Below, in pieces: positions 4,848-10,195 of a stretch of 10,195 nt of DNA. The stretch lies in the NCBI GenBank assembly GCA_016287995.1, contig JAEEXW010000073.1:1-10195 (forward strand), read 5' to 3'. This DNA is from Bacteroidales bacterium. Lineage in GTDB: Bacteria > Bacteroidota > Bacteroidia > Bacteroidales > UBA3824. Each line of letters starts with the position of its first letter. Positions within the stretch are counted from its first letter, which is position 1. The position numbers and the translations under genes are program-made. The notes under the pieces were generated by a model, which had not been told where the DNA came from, did no database searches, and saw only the letters and a list, made by a program, of their open reading frames with translations.

Positions 4848-7800
4848 ATGAAGTTAATTGATATACAACACCAGTTTTTTACATACGGCGGACAGCAATA
4901 TTACTGCACCAAAGCCGAAACGGACAGCCTTCTGAACGTCATTGCAGTATATTGTAAAACCGCTGACGGCTCTGAGGTTGTCATTCGCGGAAAAGACAAA
5001 ATCGCGGAAATTATTCCCGGCACTCTCGGTGCGCCGTATTTTTCCGTCAGCGACGAACTTCCTTCTATTGAAACCTCCGTTCCTGATAGTATGGCAGACG
5101 ACATCACCAGCGCAATGTTGAAACTTAAAAATGCCGTTGGCGGTTCAACCGTTGATTTTGTTTGCGAGCGTCTGCAATGGACCCGCAAACAGATTGAAGA
5201 ATATCTTTTGGCGGAACAAGTCGATAGTGTGGCTCTTGCAATCTACAACATCGAAGCCCGTCATCAGGCAATCATCATCGGCGACCAAACAGGAATCGGA
5301 AAAGGCAGAATGGCGGCAAGCCTTATCCGTTATGCTTACGTCAAGGGCAAAAAAGCAGTTTTTATTACCGAACAGCCAAAACTTTTTGCGGACATTTACC
5401 GCGACCTTTCCGATACTGGCAGCGCGGATTTAGTACCGTTTATAATTGCCGACAGCACCGACAAGGACGCTAAAATTAACCTTACTGACGAAAACGGCGA
5501 AATCATTAAAACTATTTATGCACCGCTTCCCGACAGCAAAAAATACAAGGTTATAAACGGAAAATTAGATTATGATTATAACTATGTTTTAACTACTTAC
5601 AGTCAGTTTCGCGCACAAACCGACCCCGAAAAGCAAACAAGCAAAGACCGTAAAGGATTGGAGCGTTACAAATTTCTGATTGATACCGCAGAAAACGGTG
5701 TTTTAATATTAGACGAGGTTCACAATGCAGCCGGAAGTTCTATGTCTACACGGACTTTTTATGGAAAGGAAAAAACGGAACTCAAAGGCTCAAACACTTT
5801 TGTAATGATTTCAAAAGCGGTTCAAGTAGCCTCAGCCGTGTGTTTTTTGTCGGCGACTTTCGCTAAACGTCCCGAAAATATGCCGCTTTATGCGTTTAGA
5901 AGTTGCCTTAGCGAAACACAACTTTCTGATATTGACTTAATCAGTTCTATAAGCAAGGGCGGTGAAGCGTTGCAGGAGATTATTTCATCGTCGCTTGTGA
6001 AGGAAGGGCAAATGGTAAGACGTGAAAAAACTTACGACGGAATCGACGTAAACTATATTTATCTTGACAAGGAAGGAAACAAAAAACATCAAGTCCCGGA
6101 CCTTGAACAACTTCACCGCAGCCTAAGCGACAACATCACGGGTTTAATGCTCAAAATTGTTGATTTTGAAAAGAAATACGTATCAGAAGCGATGTCGATT
6201 ATTGCGGAAACCTCAGCAGCATACGGCGAAGAGGTTAGTCAAAACAACCAAGATTTAGGCGTCAATCATACTGAATATTTTTCGCGTGTGTTTAATATTG
6301 TCGGTCAAATGTTGTTATCTGTAAAAGCCGAAGCCGTTGCCGACCACGCAATAAGACGTTTGAAAGAGGGTAAAAAGGTTGTTATAGCCATTAGCCACAC
6401 CTCAGAGGCTATGTTGCAAGATATTATGGACGAAAGCGGCATTGAGGCTGACAGCGGGAATTATATCCGCACCGACTTTTCGCAGGGACTTTTGCGAGGT
6501 CTTAAAAACACTCTCAAATACTCTGTTAAAGGCGAGGACGGCAAGAGTCAAGGCTCGTATTATATTCCGCTCGAAATGCTCTCCGAAGACGGTCAGAAAG
6601 AATTTAACCGCCTTTCAGCCGAAATTATGAGTACTAAAACGGGCGTTAACTGTTCACCGATTGACGTTATCGAACAAAAATTACAAAAGGCGGGTTACAG
6701 TTTCGGCGAAATCACGGGCAGAAAATACCGCGTTGAGTTTACCGATGATACTTTTACTAACGGACGGATTTTTACGCGCAAACCCGAAAGCAAAAACACT
6801 GCTGTTATCAAGTATCAAAACAACAAAACCGACGTTTTGATTATCAACACCTCAGGCGCAACGGGTCTGAGCGTTCACGCCACCAACAAAGGCACGTCGC
6901 TCCCTGAAAATGAAGTAAAACCACGCTGTATGATTATTGCAGAGTGCGAACTTGACATTTCAAAAGAGGTTCAGAAACGCGGACGTATCAACCGTACAGG
7001 GCAGTTAAAAAACATTCCGCCGTCATACGACTATCTTATGAGCGCAATTCCGGCAGAAAAGCGCAATATGATGATGTTGCAGAAAAAACTTTTGAGCCTT
7101 GACGCAAACACAACTTCAAAACAGAAACAGAGTACCGGCATTATTGACGTGCCTGATTTTCTGAATAAATACGGTGATATGGCTGTTACCCAATATCTTA
7201 AAGATAACGCCGAAATTAACGACCGTATGAACGACCCGCTAAACCTTTTCGATGAAGACAAGGGAAAAATGAAGGAGACCGAAAAAGTGGATGGCGCGGC
7301 TAAAAAGGTTTCGGGACGTGTGGCAATGCTCAAATGTGCCGACCAAGAGGATTTTTATAACTCTGTTTATGAGAGTTACAACAGTCTGGTTGAAAACTTA
7401 AAACTACGCGGTGAATATGATTTGGAGGTTAACGAAATACCGCTTAATGCAACTTTAATCGGCTCAAAAAGTATTTTTACAGCGCAAAAATCGAAAGGAA
7501 ACTCTGTTTTTGCGGAGGCTTCATACATTGGAAATTATGAGTGCGATGTACTTGTAAAACCGTTTTCGCGGACGGAGGTTGAGGGAATGTTGCAGAATTT
7601 CAAGACGGAACACGGCGGACAAGACCCGCAGGAAACCGCTGCGCAACTTGCCGACGAGTTAGAACACAACGCTCTGACAATAAAAAAAGGCAAAGAAATA
7701 GAGGAAACGGCAAATTATTCCGTCAAATATACCACTATTAATCAAAACAAGGATTTAAAGCCGGAGAAAAAGGCGGAAAAACTTGCAGAATTAGAAAAGA

Positions 7801-10195
7801 AACACAAGTCTACACTAATAAAAATAGAGGCTGATTGCAACAAAAAAATCTCACGAAAACACATCATCAAGCATTTTTACGCAGGAAGAGAATGTTTTGT
7901 TTTTGATAATATGAGGGCGGTTTGTCTCGGTGCAAAAATCGGCAAGGCAAAAAACCGTTACACGCTCAGCAACATAACAATCTGTTTCGCGGTTGCTTCA
8001 ACAGTGAAATACGTTGAGTTTAATTTGTCGGACAACGGTTTTGCAGAATTGGGCGCAATTTCAGCATACGGCGACCCTCAGAACTCTGTTTTGGAAAATT
8101 GGCAACAAATAATTCAAGACGCAACCAAGAGCCGTGAAATGCGCAGAATCGTAACAGGCAATATTTTGGCGGCATATCCACAGGTTGAAGATTTGATGGA
8201 AAACGAGGACTGTAAAGCGTTCAATGTTAAACTTGTAAACTTTACGCTTTCAAACGGCGGCAGGGAAAAAGGCATACTTTTGCCGAAAACCGCGACGGAC
8301 GGAATTGTAACCAAAAGTTTTTCAAAAGTCAAGATTTCAGACGCTAAAAAATATCTGAAAAACGAAACGCATAAACTTGATTATCCGTCTTTTACCAAAA
8401 CGATTGATTTTTCGACAGGTTGCAAAATGTTTGTTACTACAAGTTATGGCAATATTCAGGAAATAAACTTTTCAACGCCGAATGTCAGCAAGAATTATAA
8501 AGAGTTTATGCTCACTGATTTTTGGCTTAACATCAGCGACAACGGCAGAGGCTGCGACAAGGGACGTAATTATAGTATTACCATAACAGCGGGCAATCTT
8601 GATGATAAATTTTTAAAAATTCTTGATTATTTAGAAAAATCAGGGTTGCAATTAGAGGTTGAAAGTTCGGAAGTTAGCAAGATAATCGGCAGCCGCACGT
8701 TGGACGATAACGCCAACTGGAAACCTTTAACTGTAAACCGTGCTAACATTCCCGGCGGAACTCTTTCAAGACTTTTGTCAAACGCTATCAAGTTGGCAGC
8801 ACTCAAAAACGGTGGTTCACCGTTGTCGGGAATGGTTCATAATCTTTTGGGTGATGATAACGAAGCCAATACTGAGGTGTCGGATTTTATGTTGGATAGT
8901 TCTGCATACGATAGTAAGCATATCAACAACCTTGCACCCGACAAAAATATACCATACAGCGTTATCGAAAACCTTAACAAAGTGGGTATGACACTTGAAA
9001 ATATCGACCATCTTACCTCCGAAGGTTACCCGGTGTGTAAATATAAAACTCAGGTAACGGTTCACGGTATTTGTCCTGAACTCAAACACGAATACATTGG
9101 CGGTTACAAATGCCTTACCGTTAATCAAAATCAATCACTCGGTATCCGTTGGGTAGGAATCGACACCGACAAGAAAAAACGTATTGGTGCAATTGTTGAT
9201 AAAATAGCATACGTTAAGCAAAAAGGCGAAAACGACATAACATATCACTATTATAGAGATAGTACGGTAACATCTTTGCGTTTAGTAATTTGCAAAGTAT
9301 CTTATAAAGGTTGGATACCATACGTACCCGACAAGGCAAAAGAGATTGCAGAGGAGTTTATAAAAACGGTTAACGACGCCACCAAAGGTTTATTTTTCGG
9401 TTATGCTCACACCATAACAACCAAAGAAACATTTTTTAAACCTGCATTATATTGTGTCGACATCGTTATTTTAGGAATATACGAAAAGCAAATCGAGACT
9501 TTTATCCGAAAGGTCTACGGTCTATCAGAAACAGAATATAAGGCTAAACTTGCAAGGTTCGACGAGTTAGAGACTGAATACAAAGAGAAACGCCGTCAAG
9601 AGCAAGAAGATTTAAAACGAAAAGAGGCTGAGCGAAAACAGAAGTTAGAAGAATCGTTGCCTAAATTTGAGGTGGAATACGATAAGTATTGCGATCGTTG
9701 GGAACGGCAACACCCCATACCTGACGGTTTTATAAAATGCAATACCACCGAGTATCCACAAAATGGCGATGTTATTGCATATTACGAGCGACCTAATCAC
9801 AATAGTTTTATCAAAGATGATAAATACGTATTTGATAGCAAGGTGTTTGAATTAGAAGCCAAACTTGTTTTCAAAACATTCTATTCTTCGTTTGGTAAAA
9901 CTTGTTACCGTATATGCGACAAAGATGGCGTTGTTGACAAAACAAGTTGGCACAGCAGAGGTTCTGAATATCCCGGACAATTACAGCCTAATTGGTATAT
10001 AAGACGTAAATCCGCAAAAAACACCAAACCAACTTCCACCTCAGCAGCCACCGTTCCCGCCAATATCACCAATGCCGACCTTCAAATCGTGGATTATTCC
10101 GACAAGGCGATTGTGCTTACAGGTGATACTAAGCCGTTGAAAGACCAAATCAAAAAATTAGGCGGCAAATTCGGGTCCCGGTTCGACACCTCAAA
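4848..10195 (+). CDS. Giant strawberry-notch-like SF2 helicase polyprotein, 3' end cut by window
   Basis: Translated by hand with no stop over 1782 codons; the gene continues past the window. SF2 motifs: Walker A-like GDQTGIGKGR (145-154), VFITEQPKLF (171-180), DEVH (289-292), SAT (335-337), VVIAISHT (511-518), SGATGLSVH (669-677) and motif VI QKRGRINRTGQ (709-719). The order, and the PAEKRNMMMLQKKLLSLDANT block after motif VI, fit the strawberry-notch helicase family. Residues 1005-1170 (RAVCLGAKI...KN..., VTGNILAAY, GILLP) resemble the extension such proteins carry in Bacteroidota elements. Residues about 1180-1560 are unassigned. A Lys/Glu-rich coiled coil spans about 1565-1605. The cut end has GDTKPLKDQIKKLGGKF (1759-1775), the start of a short motif that recurs at ends of such proteins and would normally continue towards a GW.F. 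ATP-driven remodelling of DNA on entry or replication is the likely role. Confidence 0.88.
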   Translation, partial: MKLIDIQHQFFTYGGQQYYCTKAETDSLLNVIAVYCKTADGSEVVIRGKDKIAEIIPGTLGAPYFSVSDELPSIETSVPDSMADDITSAMLKLKNAVGGSTVDFVCERLQWTRKQIEEYLLAEQVDSVALAIYNIEARHQAIIIGDQTGIGKGRMAASLIRYAYVKGKKAVFITEQPKLFADIYRDLSDTGSADLVPFIIADSTDKDAKINLTDENGEIIKTIYAPLPDSKKYKVINGKLDYDYNYVLTTYSQFRAQTDPEKQTSKDRKGLERYKFLIDTAENGVLILDEVHNAAGSSMSTRTFYGKEKTELKGSNTFVMISKAVQVASAVCFLSATFAKRPENMPLYAFRSCLSETQLSDIDLISSISKGGEALQEIISSSLVKEGQMVRREKTYDGIDVNYIYLDKEGNKKHQVPDLEQLHRSLSDNITGLMLKIVDFEKKYVSEAMSIIAETSAAYGEEVSQNNQDLGVNHTEYFSRVFNIVGQMLLSVKAEAVADHAIRRLKEGKKVVIAISHTSEAMLQDIMDESGIEADSGNYIRTDFSQGLLRGLKNTLKYSVKGEDGKSQGSYYIPLEMLSEDGQKEFNRLSAEIMSTKTGVNCSPIDVIEQKLQKAGYSFGEITGRKYRVEFTDDTFTNGRIFTRKPESKNTAVIKYQNNKTDVLIINTSGATGLSVHATNKGTSLPENEVKPRCMIIAECELDISKEVQKRGRINRTGQLKNIPPSYDYLMSAIPAEKRNMMMLQKKLLSLDANTTSKQKQSTGIIDVPDFLNKYGDMAVTQYLKDNAEINDRMNDPLNLFDEDKGKMKETEKVDGAAKKVSGRVAMLKCADQEDFYNSVYESYNSLVENLKLRGEYDLEVNEIPLNATLIGSKSIFTAQKSKGNSVFAEASYIGNYECDVLVKPFSRTEVEGMLQNFKTEHGGQDPQETAAQLADELEHNALTIKKGKEIEETANYSVKYTTINQNKDLKPEKKAEKLAELEKKHKSTLIKIEADCNKKISRKHIIKHFYAGRECFVFDNMRAVCLGAKIGKAKNRYTLSNITICFAVASTVKYVEFNLSDNGFAELGAISAYGDPQNSVLENWQQIIQDATKSREMRRIVTGNILAAYPQVEDLMENEDCKAFNVKLVNFTLSNGGREKGILLPKTATDGIVTKSFSKVKISDAKKYLKNETHKLDYPSFTKTIDFSTGCKMFVTTSYGNIQEINFSTPNVSKNYKEFMLTDFWLNISDNGRGCDKGRNYSITITAGNLDDKFLKILDYLEKSGLQLEVESSEVSKIIGSRTLDDNANWKPLTVNRANIPGGTLSRLLSNAIKLAALKNGGSPLSGMVHNLLGDDNEANTEVSDFMLDSSAYDSKHINNLAPDKNIPYSVIENLNKVGMTLENIDHLTSEGYPVCKYKTQVTVHGICPELKHEYIGGYKCLTVNQNQSLGIRWVGIDTDKKKRIGAIVDKIAYVKQKGENDITYHYYRDSTVTSLRLVICKVSYKGWIPYVPDKAKEIAEEFIKTVNDATKGLFFGYAHTITTKETFFKPALYCVDIVILGIYEKQIETFIRKVYGLSETEYKAKLARFDELETEYKEKRRQEQEDLKRKEAERKQKLEESLPKFEVEYDKYCDRWERQHPIPDGFIKCNTTEYPQNGDVIAYYERPNHNSFIKDDKYVFDSKVFELEAKLVFKTFYSSFGKTCYRICDKDGVVDKTSWHSRGSEYPGQLQPNWYIRRKSAKNTKPTSTSAATVPANITNADLQIVDYSDKAIVLTGDTKPLKDQIKKLGGKFGSRFDTS

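Noticed and set aside
4901..9134. Several ORFs of 62-105 codons on either strand within the helicase gene (4901-5188, 5131-5433, 6442-6630, 7031-7333, 8114-8332, 8740-8991, 8817-9134)
   Set aside because: All lie inside the continuous helicase frame, have odd composition, no start context like the real genes, and no recognisable products.
1..10195. CRISPR arrays, tRNA or rRNA genes, insertion-sequence ends
   Set aside because: No regularly spaced repeats, no cloverleaf with a T-loop consensus, no ribosomal segments and no transposase reading frame were seen.

Overview
The window looks like part of a mobile element (large phage, plasmid or integrative element) from a member of the Bacteroidota. 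The basis is threefold. First, starts lack Shine-Dalgarno sequences and sit behind A-rich leaders. Second, a TAnnTTTG-type -7 box precedes the last gene. Third, two very large multidomain genes belong to the polyvalent-protein and strawberry-notch-helicase world known from Bacteroidota phages and conjugative elements. All genes are on the + strand. This is inference from gene content; no integrase, capsid or transfer gene is visible.

Layout: (1) 1-600, the 3' part of a short UDP-glucose 6-dehydrogenase, cut by the window edge. (2) 601-685, a leader cassette. (3) 686-4453, a 1255-residue polyvalent protein with a nuclease-like N-terminus, kinase-like domain 1, an N6-adenine methyltransferase, and kinase-like domain 2. 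A roughly 250-residue linker-plus-kinase block occurs twice in it. (4) 4433-4467, an intrinsic terminator overlapping the stop codon. (5) 4470-4556, a second copy of the leader cassette, here driving a possible 55-codon ORF (4549-4716). The 3' half of that ORF overlaps a dense set of perfect inverted repeats (4655-4765) that can fold into a pseudoknotted RNA. (6) About 4787-4847, a likely promoter and a third, short copy of the start context. (7) 4848-10195, a giant ORF of at least 1782 codons running off the window: a strawberry-notch-like SF2 helicase with long accessory regions, a coiled coil and a GDTK...LGGKF motif at the cut end.

How they may work together: the polyvalent protein and the giant helicase look like effectors that accompany incoming DNA (modification, kinase and nuclease-like activities, remodelling). 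The dehydrogenase would supply UDP-glucuronate for surface or DNA-linked sugar chemistry. The three large and small + strand starts share the leader motif TAAACAACTAAAAA just before ATGAAGTT, which suggests common expression control. The least explained part is 4549-4765: a small ORF wrapped around a potential structured RNA directly ahead of the helicase gene.
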